A stretch of DNA of 64,000 nucleotides, taken from assembly GCA_022818135.1 (NCBI GenBank), contig JAFMSR010000018.1:23003498-23067497 (forward strand), in the 5' to 3' direction. Positions 26,301 to 40,800 of this stretch are shown here, piece by piece (within the stretch, counting starts at the first letter, position 1; each line of letters begins with the position of its first letter). Source of the stretch: Saxidomus purpurata (taxonomy: Eukaryota; Mollusca; Bivalvia; Venerida; Veneridae). The notes below the pieces were generated by a model that saw nothing but the letters and a program-made list of their open reading frames with translations, was not told the origin of the DNA and did not search any database. Both the position numbers and the translations under genes were made by a program.

Positions 26301-28810
26301 AAAATCCTGGTTATTAGATTGGGGTATGGCGGGCGGATGGGCGGATGGGCGGATGGGCGGGCGTCAAACGAAATTGTGTCCGCTCTGTAACTCTTCAACC
26401 CTTTGAAGAATTTTGATGAAACTTAGACAAATGTTTACCCATCAAGATGACGTGCGACGCATGTTCCGCATGGCTGGCTCCAAGGTCAAGGTCAGTGACA
26501 TTAACATTGAAAATCCTGTCCGCTCTGTAACTCTTCAACCCTTTGAAGAATTTTGATGAAACTTCAGACAAATGTTTACCACATCAAGATGACGTGCGAC
26601 GCATGTTCCGCATGGCTGGCTCCAAGGTCAAGGTCACGTGACATTAACATTGAAAATCCTGTCCGCTCTGTAACTCTTCAACTTGCTTTCATTTAACTCA
26701 AATTGTTGTCTCATTATTAGTATACTCCTTGCAGACAGTATTGTTAGCCGAAATTTCATCCTACTCATTATCATGTATTCTCATGAATATTATCTTTTCC
26801 TTCATGTCATGTTATAATCTTTTGAATATTCATAGCATCTTCATTCCAAAATTCATACTATAGTATAGAATCAGAACAACTTTTTGAAAACCTGGTTTCG
26901 TGGCTTGCCATGTTTCTTGTTTTCCTTTTTTTCTTTCTTTTTTTTTTTTAATAATTTTTGCCTGAATTATGGCCCTTTGCTTTTTTCCACTATGTTATAT
27001 AAGAAGATACATTTGCGCTTGGCCAGCAGACTGGAAAATGAAAACCTGGTTTTGTGACAATTTCCTGTCACTTGTTTTCTTAGTTCTGGCAAAACCATGT
27101 CAATACGGCATGTATTTAGACAAGAAACAACTGAAATTGGTTGAAAAAAGAATGGCTGTTGATCATTACAAATGGCGTTTTAATAATATAGGGACAACAA
27201 CTACTGGCGCCCCACTATAATTATGCCGCTCTTAATGTTTAATTGACATCGATTATATGCATGAAAAAAATAAAAAATAAAATTTTATTTAGAGTGCTCA
27301 AAGTTGCCATACGAAGTTTACTGAATCTTTACAATTTTCTAACAATGAAGTAGGTAATAATCTTTAATACTGTTTTTTTCCACGTACATTTTTCAAACAA
27401 TGGTGTAGGTAATAATCTTAACGTGTTTTTCGCACATTTTGCAAACTGTGATCTTTTATAAATCATTCTGGCTTTTGGTATTAAGGAAGTGATTAACAGT
27501 TGGAAAGGTGTTGACAAAGAGGTGTTGGACATGTGGAGAAGATGAGTCAGAATTAGATACTTTTACCGTTACACAATACTTGACTAGTTGGTCATTTTTT
27601 GGTTCAAATCTTTGAATTTTTTCCCACCCAAAACACAGTATTTACTTGCTTTTTTGGTCATCTAAAATTTAGTGGGAATTATTTCTGGTGTATCACAAGT
27701 GTTGTTATTTGGACTGGCTTTATCTTTTCCTGATTTAGTTTTCTATCCCATATAAAACAAACCAGGTCTGATTCCTGGAGTCCCACAAGGGTCAGTGTTA
27801 GACCTGCTTCTTTACCTAATTGAGTTATTCAATAAATCTTTTAATGTTTTATGTTAATGCGTTTTCTAATTTCAATTTCACATGTTGTCTAAATCTAACA
27901 TACGTGTTATCCATAGTAAATGAAAGAGATCTGATATTAGTCTTGTGTGTAACAGCTTGAATCTGTTTAAGTACTTATTACGATGGCGTCACAAATATGG
28001 CCGATGTCAGCGAGATTTCTTGATACATTTCAAATTTTGGGTGATCTGCTTTGTTCCATTTCAGTTGCGTTTTATATCCCATAAGTTCAGTTTACTTGGC
28101 TTTTTTTTTTCTCTGAAATTTTTTACCTGTCTTAATAACTCTTATAAGAATGTCTCTACTAATTTTGAGGCAAGTTTTTGTGCCCATCTTATACGAGGAT
28201 CGCCTAATACGCGAGGATCAATGGTAAAATGTTTGCTTCAGAATGTTAAATAATTTTATGCACTGTAGTAGATTTCATTTAAAATGACCAGAAATGTTCT
28301 ATTATTGTACCCAAAGTCAGAGCTTAGAATGTTTTGACTATGTGAACTGTAGCTGGTTTTGTCATTTATGCTAACCTTTACATTTCTGGCAGAAAATCAT
28401 TCTGTCCGCGCCATCAATGCAGATCATGATCAGTTTGCCCATCCAAGCTGTCTGATCATGACTTGCACTTTTCGTTAATCAGTTGAATAATTTTCACTGA
28501 GCATCGCTTTGAACAAATAATAGTACTGTCCAAATTGAAAGGTCAGCAAAGACATTTAAGAAATTAATTGGGTTAAAGGTATATCAGTAGATGACGTACA
28601 GTTGCCAGCAGCCATTCGCTTGTATATGAGTGATGAAGAATGAAGAGAAATGAGAAGCTAGACATTTTACCTTGAGTTACTTATTTTTTCAGTCTGCGTG
28701 TATGCTTGTCTGCATTTGTTGACATTTTCTTCTCTGTTAATGAATACAAATTAACTGCATGTATTTATGTACATGTTTACTGTAAATGTTTTCTCAAATG
28801 ATTTTAGTTC

Positions 28811-28841
<31 letters not shown>

Positions 28842-31800
28842 GCTGTTTAAGTTGGACGTACATGTATTTTTAAGTTCTGTACACATGTACATGATATTTT
28901 AGCGGGGACCCTGCAGGTAGCGCTGAAGTACCTCTGAATGAGAGGCTACTACAATGCCCTATGTTTAGACAGATGCAGATCAGGTATTTATGGTTCGTCT
29001 GCATGATGAAGAAAAGGAAAGGAACTATTTTAGGAGTTGGAATATGCTTATTATTAGGCTTACTTTAGTAAAAGTGTTTTAGCATGAGTCATATAGTACA
29101 GAGCAAAGGGGAGTGGTATGTAGGTGATATGTGTTGGTTTGTCTGAATTGAGAAAAGTTGCTATTTTTAGCACATCCAGTTACTATGCTTCGGATGAGCT
29201 GTAGTGACCACTTGCCGTCTGCCCTCTTCTTCAAGTTACACTCTACCAGTATTAAATAGTTAAAAAAACATGACTGCAAGAAAGACATGGATAGATTCCT
29301 TGTACGACTGTTTTGGCAGTTTTAAAAATCATCCAATCTGAAAAAAAAACAACAACTGATTAAGTTGATGAAACTTGGCTTGGATGTTTGTCGGATGTTC
29401 ATGCATTAAATGTTTTGTCATAAGAATCACAGAACTCTGGTTTCTGTAGGAAAACCTATGAAAATTGTCTAGCCCAAAACCAGAGGGTCCATATTTTATC
29501 TATTTATTGTGTTGTGTTGTTTTATGGTCCTCTACCAGGTTAGATCATGCCAGTTGGGTCAAAATTGGCTGTGCCATGAGGGTTATTGCTTTAACTTATA
29601 GAGGAAAAATGTAAAAATTGTCTTGTCAGAAATTGTTGGTTTGATTTCATAATATTTATAAAAAATGTTCCTATGCTGACACTAAAAAGATTGTTTAATC
29701 CATGTTGATTTGTTAAAAAATGTGACTAAGAAGACAGTATGTATTTCCTTGTATTGACAGCTTTTAAAATCTTCTCATCTGAAAGCATTGGTCAAATTTT
29801 GAAATAATTTCACAATGTGACTTTCAACCAAAATTGTTCAAGTGATGTTGATTCATGAGAAAGCTTGGCTGTTAGAGTGTGTGGCTCATAAATATTCAGT
29901 GTTGATATATGACAACCCAGTCGGATTGAAGGTGTCAAGGTGCTGAAATGGAACCCAGGTGAGCGATATAGGGTAATCATGGCCTTCTTATCTTCAGTTA
30001 GTCATATTTAATGAGATCTCATTCTGTTTATGTTACCCATTAGCGAATGTAAATGTAAATACTTGTGTAAATGTTAAAGGCGCAAGGCTTAAAATGTAAG
30101 GTAGAGTTTTTTTTCTGTGCATGATGGAATCTGGTGCTTGGTTTGATACCAGACTTAAGTACAGTCAAACCTGTCTTAAAGACTGCCTCAGAATAAAGAC
30201 CACCCTGTGAATAAAGACCAGCAGGCAGATCACAGTGCACTATTCATCTATATTAGAAACATGAATAAAGACCCCCTGCAGACAAAGACCACATTTGTAG
30301 CATCCCAACAGTGGTCTTTGTTCACAGGTTTGAATGTAGTAGGTGTGGAGCTAGAGCCCGGCTTTGTTGCATAGGTACATGTAGTATTGAACAGAAATTT
30401 TAAACAGAATATATTGCTTTCTACAGGTGATGTACTTCCCATATACATAGTTATTTTATCCCCCCTCCCCCCCCCCTGCCCCGAAATGAAGCCTTTATCA
30501 ATCACAAATTTTGGTCATCCTGTCGGGGTACATCAGTGACAGCTCTTGTTTAAATTCATGTATTTGAGAATTTAGTGTATCAAATATTTGAATATTTCAC
30601 TCTATACAGTGGTGAGAGCTATGATAAAGCTGGTACTGAAAGGTAAAAAATTTTATAAGTTAACCTGCTTAATTATGTCTACCAATCACACGGCCTCACA
30701 CAGCCTTTTATTTAAGTGCTTTCATACTGTTGAATATTTCTTGCTGAAACTAAGAAGTGTCAAATGTTTTCATTCCCAGCATTTTTACTAAACCGATTTT
30801 CAGAAAACTTTGAACAAATCAGGAACTTCATTTGGTGTTCTGCACAAATTATCAGGAAATTTCCATGCAGATATGTTTAATTGTATTCCTGTTGCTTGTC
30901 TTGTGTATATTAATTGTATATAATTGTTTTGTATGCTTAATCAAACTGACGGCCAGTGAGTTGATGGCCATTAATTGAGTTAACGGCCATGATATCAGAG
31001 GATGTTTTCTGATAATTTGTTAAAGATTTTTACACCTGCAAAATGAGAGAACGCCATGCCATGGCCAGTTAAACATGTTTGTCTTTTTATGAGCTCTAAG
31101 TGCACACACAGTAATGAATACTATTCACAAACGAAAGGTATAAGAAATAAACTATCCATAAAACAAATATAACTATCCATAAAATATTAAACATATGTAA
31201 ATGTTCAACTGTACTTTTCTATAGAAATTAGAAATGTTGTTTTGAGTGATAGCAACAGATGACTTTCTAATTTCTGTAGAACAATATAGGCGTATACTAA
31301 TATTTTCAGTGGGAGCACCTACTCTTACCATTCAATTAAAAAAATTATTATTATAAAGTGCACATGAAGGTTTGGAGTTAGTATGGAACAAATAAAATAG
31401 AGAAATATGTTGTTCTGATTGGATTGAAAATAAAGGTTCCCACTGAAAATATTATGTAGAGAAGACTGCACTCTTGGTTCTTTGAGCCAGCAATGTGTAT
31501 TTATTATCACAATAACTTTTCTATGATTGTTGAGAGAGTTTACCTTTCAACAAAGATAACTGGTCTTGAGGAAGCAGACCTCCGCAGAAAATTAAATTTA
31601 AAGATTGTTAGCAATACATAAGGGAATATAATTATAGAGTTAAGTGCTAATCAACTAAAAACATTTGGCATATTTGCCAGTTTTGACAAGTGTGGCATGT
31701 TAGAATGGTAGACATTTTTATAATCTGTAAACTAACCTGAACATGTGTAAAATGCAGTTTATTTGTCAATATTCAGATATATTTTGCATGAAATACCCGT

Positions 31801-34800
31801 CACTGTACACCAGATAAATAATAAAAATTATCATTCACCGTATACCCCTGTTTTTGCAGGGATTTTGTAAATTGACTAATTGAAATAAAATCGTAAATAA
31901 CACAATGGTTTAAACTTAAGTGAATTAAAATACAGTAAAGTTTACATACATTTTGCAACAATACAGTTCTGTGACAGGACAAAAGTGCATTATTTACATA
32001 AACAAATATATTTTAGACCTTGGGTTTATCCTTCTGTACATTTTTTATGATATGAATATCTTTATTTTTATGTGCAGAATTTAATAGCACCTACTGTTAC
32101 AAAGCTGTCCAGATTTTCTACAAAACAATGGTGTCAAAAACATACTGTCAGCAATTTCAAACTGATTTCTGGTCAAAAACTAGGTCATTGGGTCAAATCC
32201 TAGAAAAACTTTGTCTATGCAATAGAGGTTGCATTTTTCATTGCATCTTCATGAAACTTAGTCAGAATGACTGCCTAGATGAAATCTAGGTCGAGGTTGA
32301 ATATGGATCATCTTGGTCAAAAAGTAGGTCAGGTGGTGAAATCATTGAAAATCTTTGTGTATGCAATATGGATTGCAATTTTCATTGGATCTTCATGAAA
32401 CTTGGTCATACTGTTGGTCAGCATGACTGCCTTGATGAAATTAGGGTCAAAAACTAGATCAACCAGTTAAAAACCTTGTGTATGCCATACAGGCGACATT
32501 TACAAGTCAATCATCATGTGAATTGGTCAGAAGGTTTGTCCTGTCAAGGTCAAACAAAATATTTGTGTTTATGATATATAGTTTAGGGTTGAAGTTTGGT
32601 CACATATTGTCATAAGTAGGTCTCAGGGGAGCGATATAGGGCCATCTTGGCCCTCTTGTTTTTAAAACTTGCCAGCTACTGTAGTCTTGTGTTACCTTAT
32701 GAATTATTTATTCCACACATGTATTTATATATACAGACCAGTGCATCTTGCATCATTTAGCTATCCCACAGCCTGCCTGGTATTTTTGCAGATTGTTAAA
32801 TCAGCATATGGAAATTTTCGCTCACTGAACAAACTGGCTAACGAGAGATAAAACATTAATTAAATCTTGAAACCAGTAATTTTCTTGGGAATATGCACGT
32901 CTTTGCATTCATAATTTACACAAATATTCTGTGCACCATATAGTATTACATGTACCTTTTACATTAACATATTAGAGTGCTCTTTATGGTAAATAGCCAG
33001 TGAGAGTATTTCTGTCTCCAGATCCCCTGCAGCCTGTTGAATTAAGTGGGTGGGGGTAAGATGATAGTATGTGGTTATAAAACAAATATTTTATGTCCAG
33101 TTAATTTAATCTGAATAGTCCGTAGAAATGTATATACCATTAAATACAATGCATAAAGCGTTGCCTAGTAGACCTCTGCCAAGACTGTTTAAATTATGAT
33201 CATTGGGTCAAAATTGACTACCCGTAAGGTCACTTGATTTTACATAGGTTTCTATAGGAAATATAGAGTGATATAGGGTCATCAAGGCCCTCTTGTACTT
33301 TATTTAGGATAGAAAGAAAGTAAAACCCTTTTAAATATAACCCTCTATAATGTATCGGCACTGAATGCATTCTGAATTTTTTTTCAAAGCTGTGAACCCA
33401 TACATTGTCTATTGAATACATTTTGAAATGGTTTTGCAAGCAGGTTCCATTAAAGCTTTTAACGTATCTTGGCAGACAATGATAAATGAGACAAAAGATT
33501 AAAGTAGAGTTTTGACAAAACACTTTGTGAATAAATTTGTTAATTGTATTGAACTGAACTTTCCCTAGATTTTGTTTGATGTCTGCATGGGCCTGTTTGT
33601 TTCACAAAAATGTGGATAGTCATGCTGATTCTTAACTTTTACTTTGATGTTAGCAGAATAATGATGTTTCTGCTTTTGCAACAAGTGCAGATCATGATCA
33701 GCCTTCACATCTTAAACAGCCTGATCATGATACATGTAATTATGTACCATTGGCTTTTACCTCAGTACATTTTCTATGAGCACTCCAATGTTGACCAGAT
33801 TGAAAGATGGTTAAGTAAATTATGAAAACATAATTTAATTTGTATTGTGAGCTGTAATCAAATGACATATTTATTCCCAAGAACAGTCTCTTTTAGTTAT
33901 TTTTTTCCAGCATGGGTCTGGTGTTCTTGTTTTAAGTTGTTTCAACATTTAAAGCAATAGCATTTATATCATATAAGGTATTGGAATGTAAATGCACTTT
34001 TATGCTTGTTTATTCAGCTTCTTATAAAACAGATTATCATGCTTAGAAGAAATTCCTTTTAAAACCAGTCTGAAGTTAAAGGCTTCTGATTCCCTTGAAG
34101 TGTACTGAGTTTCAAATTTGACCAATCAGCAGACAGAGATTTCAGACTGATCTCAGAGAAAAGTTTTATGGTTACTGGCTCAGGAACACAGGCATAAATT
34201 GTACTGAGAACTGTTATAATGTCAACAGATTATGCTTGCTTAAGAAGAATCTATGTTTATTCTTATTAAGGGGGGTCACTGGTGAGGTGTTGGATTTGTG
34301 CACTTCCGGAAATTTACATTTGTTGTATTTCAAAAATGATGAGTTAACTGGAAAAAACAATTAGGTAGTAGTGAACTTAGGCACAATAGGAATATTTTAA
34401 CGTAAAAAAATTGAACATTTCTGAGAGAAAAATTTTTGACCTCACTTTTGGTGACTAAATTGACAAATTTTGTCATATGCCAAAATTGGGGTAGGGGTTA
34501 CAAAATGTCTTTCTCTAAAACCATTTAAGATATTTACATAATTCAAACTGTATTATACGAAGAATTGTTAGGATATAAAAATTCATTAATAACTAGTTTA
34601 TTTTACAGTTCTTTGTCACAGACATATGCCGCCCCTCATATCTCAAAGCTCGTCAAATCTAAAAAACACTTTTTTGTCAGTTTTTATTGAATTTCTTTCT
34701 TATATGCACTTGACCCCCACCCCCTTTTTTATTTTTGCATTCTAAAACAAAGGTTTTAATCAAACTGCAGACAAAATATCTGAAAAAGCTTGTTACTCCT

Positions 34801-37800
34801 TTATCATGAAATACTCTTTATCAAAAATTGAAAAAATGAATTTTAGTAAAGTGGGTGGGGTAATAATAAGGAGCGTAATTTTATTCAGATGATGATAGAA
34901 ATACCACTATCTCTAATTTTTCATCCTAAAGTATAATATACTACATAAGAAAAGATTAGAAAGTGATATCCATTCTGAAACATACCCCACATACATAAAC
35001 GTTTATAATACCAAAATTCTAGCTAATTCTGCATTAAGCACCTTGATCTGATAGTGTATCACTAAATATTAATATTGAAAAAGTTAAGTCATTGACCCAT
35101 CATTATTTTTCCAGAAATTAACTAGCAAAATATTAGTCTCCATAAAAAACAGGGTCAATAAAATTTCTTGTTATTTTGAATTTCAGCAGTGACCCCCCTT
35201 AAGAGATTATCTCCCTTACTAGAACTCTCCTCTGAGACCAGTCAGAAGTCATAGGCTTCCTCCTGATTGGTTAGAAATGATTGAAGTTTGAAATTTAACC
35301 AATCAGCTGTGATCCTTCTTAATCACTCTGTTGATTTGTCAACTTAATAAATCAAATATATTTGCACCTTATATTTGGTCAGATCTGTTATTTTAGATCT
35401 TATCTGAACACCCTGTACTATGTTGGTCCAAGTTGTTAAATAGAAGCTTGGAATGTGAATATTCAGTAGATCATTGTTTTATTTTTTAATTTTATTTTTT
35501 TCCCTCATTGTGAAATACTGATGTGTGGAAGAGAATGTTTTCTGTTTATTATACTCTTAGAAATGTTATTTTATCCATGCCATTGTTGTAGTTCTCATTT
35601 AAGTAAAAAGATCATCCTTCTAAACAGTGCCATCCTTTAAAAGTAATGGTGAAATAACAAGAGATTTTTTACTCGCAAATTTGTAGGCATGCTATTCACA
35701 AGAGGCGGAAGCACGCAAAATTCAGTCCAGAGACGGTCATGAGCATGCCCAGTCTTTCGAGTGTTACAAGCGCTCATGACTTCCACAAATTCCATATTCA
35801 TCAAAATGGAGTTGTTCCAGCTGTCCACTTCCACCTTGCAGCTAGTATCAACCCTGAAACAGGTAAAGTACAATTTCTATAATTTTTAATTGATAAGTGT
35901 TATCACCTTATGTTAAGGTTATAAACAATTTGCTTGCAAGATGTATCCCCTATTTGTTATCCCCCCACCCCATGCCTTGAAAGAGAGGATATGGTAATGG
36001 GCTCCTTCTGTCCACTCTTACAAATCGGTACTTATGTGGCTAAACTGTCCATAGCAAACTATGAATAACTGTAAATTCCGATCATTCCGTAGGATAATTG
36101 GCTCTTATGTGGCTAAAAGTTTCTCTTACATGGCCAAAATTTTCTCTTTCGTTGCTATTGGACACATAAATACTGGAAATACGTAACATAGCCACTTAAA
36201 TACCTACTAGTAAGAACGTCCGTCTGTGCTTCTGTCACACTTTTGTCCAGAGCATAACTCCAAAAGTATTCAAGGGAATTTATTTAAACTTTACACACAG
36301 ACATAGGACATTGAGAGGAAGTGCAGTGCCCAAGAACCATAACTCTACCATGCCTAATTTTTCAATCATTCCCCTTTGTTACATCGGTGCGTCTGTCTAT
36401 CATGATTTTGTCCAGAGCATAACTATGAAAGTATTCAAAGGAATTTATTTAAACTTTACACACAGAGGATATTGAGAAGAAGTGCAGTTTACAAGGACCT
36501 TAACTCTAGTTTGTCCTATTTTTTAATTATCTCCCTTTATTGAATTTTCTTGTCCAGGCCATAACTCCTTATGAGCAGAACCAAATTGATTCAAGTTGCA
36601 TACAATTATGGAGGATATTAAGAAGCAGTGCAGTGTCCAAGAACCATAACCTTACCTAACTGTATTTTTGAGTTATCTCCCCTTATTGATTGTTCATATA
36701 ACACTTTTGCCTGGAACAAAACTCTGAAAGTATTTAAGGGAATTTGTTTAAACTTTACACACAGACAGCTCTAGGACATTAATAAGAAATATTAAAAAGT
36801 TTTCAATAGTTACCATGAACTATTTAGATCTAACTTTGTAATGTTTGGAAAATTGAACTATTTACAACTATTCACAACTTGTGGTCTATTACATTGATTG
36901 CAGTTAGGTTGCTGTCCTTTTATTGAAACATCTTTTTAATTGTTTTTTTTTTATATAGAAAAACCAATTATAAAAAAGAAAGAAATACAAATGTAGAAAT
37001 AGTAAAGGGAAGACCCTTCTAATATTAAATAGGAGGATAAACCTGCCTCAGTGATCAAATGGTTAAGGTTGGTGAAGTGAAATCCTTGAGGGTGATGGAT
37101 TGAAACCCCTTCACTAATCAGACTAGCAATGTAAAAATTTGGTAAGGTACTGCCACCTGTAATACCAGAAATATGGTTGAAACAGGCATTTAATCCTAGA
37201 GACAAAGAAAAGATAAAAACAGCTTTGAAATGAGGTTGTTAGGAATTATATATTTAGGGTTGATATTTCTAGATATTCCACTGTTACCAGTTGTGAGCCA
37301 TAAAGGTGTAGAACACAATTTCCAGTTACACTGGTTGAACAACAAGGAGCTTCAGTTCACAATGGAGTCGGAGAAGATTCTGCAGGAGATGCACAAGCAT
37401 GGTATATACGATGATCATGAACAGGATCACCATAGTAACGTGGAATGTCACACAGACTCAGACAGCGATGCTTACCATGAAGAGCCAGATGAAAATGGTA
37501 TATATATGTTGTATTTTGTTCTAGGACATGACTATGGGTTCTAAGGCAAAAAAATTATGTTTGTGTGTTTTTCTGGTAATAAATTTTCAAGTGTTTTTGA
37601 GCAAAAAAGACAGAATAATAAAAAATGATTAGGTACATAGGACAATTATGTGATACAGGGTAAACAGGTTTTGTATGTGAACATATTCCAGGATACATAG
37701 ATGTTTGTCAGAATCTGTATTAATGTGCAGTTGATATAGGCCCTAAATTAGAAGTAGCAATGTATATAGATTTGTATTTGCCCAAAGTTAGAAGTTGCAT

Positions 37801-40800
37801 TGCATAGAATTATATCTGCTGTAAGTTAGAAGTTGCAGTGTTCAGTTTGTATATGCCCCAAGTTAGAATTTGCAATGTATAACTGTGTATATGCCCCAAG
37901 TTAGAATCTGCAATGTATAAATGTATATATGCCCCAAGTTAGAATCTGCAATGTATAGATTTGTATATGCCCCAAGTAAGAAGTTGCAATGTACAGACTG
38001 CTATTTGCCCCAAGCTAAAAGTTGCTATTTATAGATTTGTATATGCACCAAGGTACAGATTTCTATATGCCCCAGGTTAAAAGGTTTATATATTATGCCC
38101 TAAGTTTCTATTAGCAATGTACATATTTCTGTATGCCCCAAGTTAGAAGTTTGTATATGGTGCTTGTTACAAGTTGCAAGTTGTAGATTTGTATTGGCCC
38201 CACGTTAAGACTTAAAAAATTTCTCCTCTGAAACAACAAGGCCTAGAGCTTAGATATTTTGCATCTAGCATTGCAAAGTGGACCTCTGCCAAGATTTATT
38301 TAATAATGACCCTCGGGTCAAAATTGTCCCCATCCTGGGTCACTTGATTTTACATAGGTTTCTATAAGAAAAATTTTAAAAACCGTCTTCACAAAAACCA
38401 CAAGGCCTAGACCTTAGATATTTAGTATACAGCGTTGTATAGTGGACCTCTACCAAGTTGGTTAAATCATGACCCTGGGGTCAGTATTGGCCCCACCAAG
38501 GGGTCACTTGTTTTACATAGACATTCATAGGAAAACATTTAAAAATCTTATTCTCTGAAACCGCAAAGTGTAGAGCTTAGATATTTAGTTTATAACAGTG
38601 TCTAGTGAACCTCTTCGTAGTTTGTTCAAATAATTCACACGGGGTTAAAATTAACTCTGCCTGGGGGGTCACTTGGTATAGGAAAACTTTAAAAGCTTTC
38701 TTTTCTATAACCACAAGGCCTAGCTAGCTAGAGCTTAGACATTTGGTATGTAACACTGTCTAGTGGTCCTCTATCAAATTTGTTCAAATCATGCCCCTGG
38801 GGTTAAAACTAACCACACCCACCGGAGGGGGGGGAGTTCCTTGTCATTTTATAGAGTTATTGGAAAAACTTAGATTGTTGTGAGTTCGTATAGCAACCAC
38901 TGACTTCCATAGGCAAGTGCATTGGTACTCAGGTGAGCAATATAGGGCCATTATGACCCTCTTGTTTTTTGTAGCAGTATTTTTAAGGGGCCCTCTTTTG
39001 GGGCCTTCCTGTTTATTTACCCCCTATCAGCTTGATATGGCACTGTGAACATCAGTCTTACAATATACATGACTGTATGTACTAAACATGTAAGAACAAA
39101 CGACATACACTCAAAAACAATCATGCTGAAATAGATAGTTTGAATCGTATAAGATATTTTGCATTTGTCTTGTTCACTTGTTATTTTGATTTTCTTCTAC
39201 AGTACCATGGGTAAAAAGTGCTGAAAGAAGTGATGTTTGAAAACATAATTCTTTTTTTAACACAAAGGTTACAAAAGTTTTGTTTCTGTTTTAGGTGTTT
39301 GGCAGAAAAAGCGGAGAGCAGTGTTTAAAAACAGCAAGACTAAAGGTTCGGGCAAAGATCTGCATGGTTTGGGGTACCATACAGGAACAAGTTCAAGCAT
39401 AGGATCAGACATGTCGGACCCTTTGTCTAGCCCCGAGTCACATGTAAGTGTAGTAGGCCTAACATTTGTTACTGTAGCGTGAAGAGATATTTGTTCTCTG
39501 TAGGTTTTTAGCTTGACTTTCCTTTTAAAGTATTAATTAAAGAAGTTGCTGTAGTGTTCAGGGTTTTCAAACAATCAAGTTAGATAACTCTTCACTTAAT
39601 AACTCGCTACTTATAGTATGTTAACACTTTAGAAATACACAGATTCTTGTTTCGCCTTTTACTGCCAAAACTTTCTTTGATAAGCAGCACCCAGAAGGGT
39701 CAAGTGTGCTGTCTTACTAAGATTTATTGTAACATTGTTGCAACAAGCTCTCAACTTCTGTTCCCAGAAAATTTGATAATTGTAATTTTCCTGTAAAAAG
39801 ATGCCGAAAATTACAAAATGTTATATATGAATTATTAGCGACAACATAACTGTGAACTCACGTCTTGAACCTTGAGGAATGATTTGCTTTCAAATTAGAG
39901 CTCAATCTTTAAATTGTCGACTTCTTCCTTCCCGCGAAAAATGGTGAGAACCAAAATTTCACAGGAGGAAAAACTTTGCAGTTTTATATAATCGAATCTC
40001 TACAGAGAAGTATTATAAAATCATCTGTGATTTATGGGCATCAAATGTTTAAAGCAGCCACAGTACCACAGTTCCTGTGGAGTTATAGCTGCAGTAAATT
40101 GTTAAAGTATTCATACCCCCAGAACACAAAGTGTTAGGGGGGGTATACTGGATTTAGCTTGTCTGTCCGTCTGTAGACGGAATCTTGAGGACACTAGATC
40201 TCCAATACCCCTGGTCAGAATTTAATGATACTTCACACAAGTGATAAGTACAATGTCTAGTTGTGCATGGTCCATGTTTCAGGTCTCTAGGTCAAAGGTC
40301 AAGGTCACAGGGGCTCAGGATAGTAAAATCTTGTGGATCCTTAATTTCCAAAACCCCTAGTCAGAATTTGATGATATTTCACACAAGTGATAAGTACAAT
40401 GCCTAGTTGTGCATGGTCCAGGTTTTTGGTCTCTAGGCCAAAGATCAAGGTCACAGGGGCTTGAGATGGTAAAATCTTGCAGACGCTAAATCTCAAAAAC
40501 CCCTGGTCAGAATTTGATGATACTTCAAACAAGTGATAAGTACAATGCCTAGTTGTGCATGGTTCAGGTTTCGGGTCTCTTGATCAAAGGTCAAGGTCAC
40601 ACGGGCTCGAGATGTAAAAATCTTGTGGACGCTAAATCTCCAAAACCCTTGGTCAGAATTTATTGATACTTCACACAAGTGATAAGTACAATGCCTAGTT
40701 GTGCATGGTCCAGGTTTCGGGTCTCTAGGTCAAAGGTCAAGGTTACACGGGCTCGAGATGGTAAAATCTTGTGGACGCTTAATCTCCACAACCACTGCTC

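Noticed and set aside
27945..28253. 102-aa plus-strand frame in intron 9
   Set aside because: No homology that I recognise, not bounded by splice sites in the gene phase, and rich in Phe and Lys as expected of AT-rich DNA.
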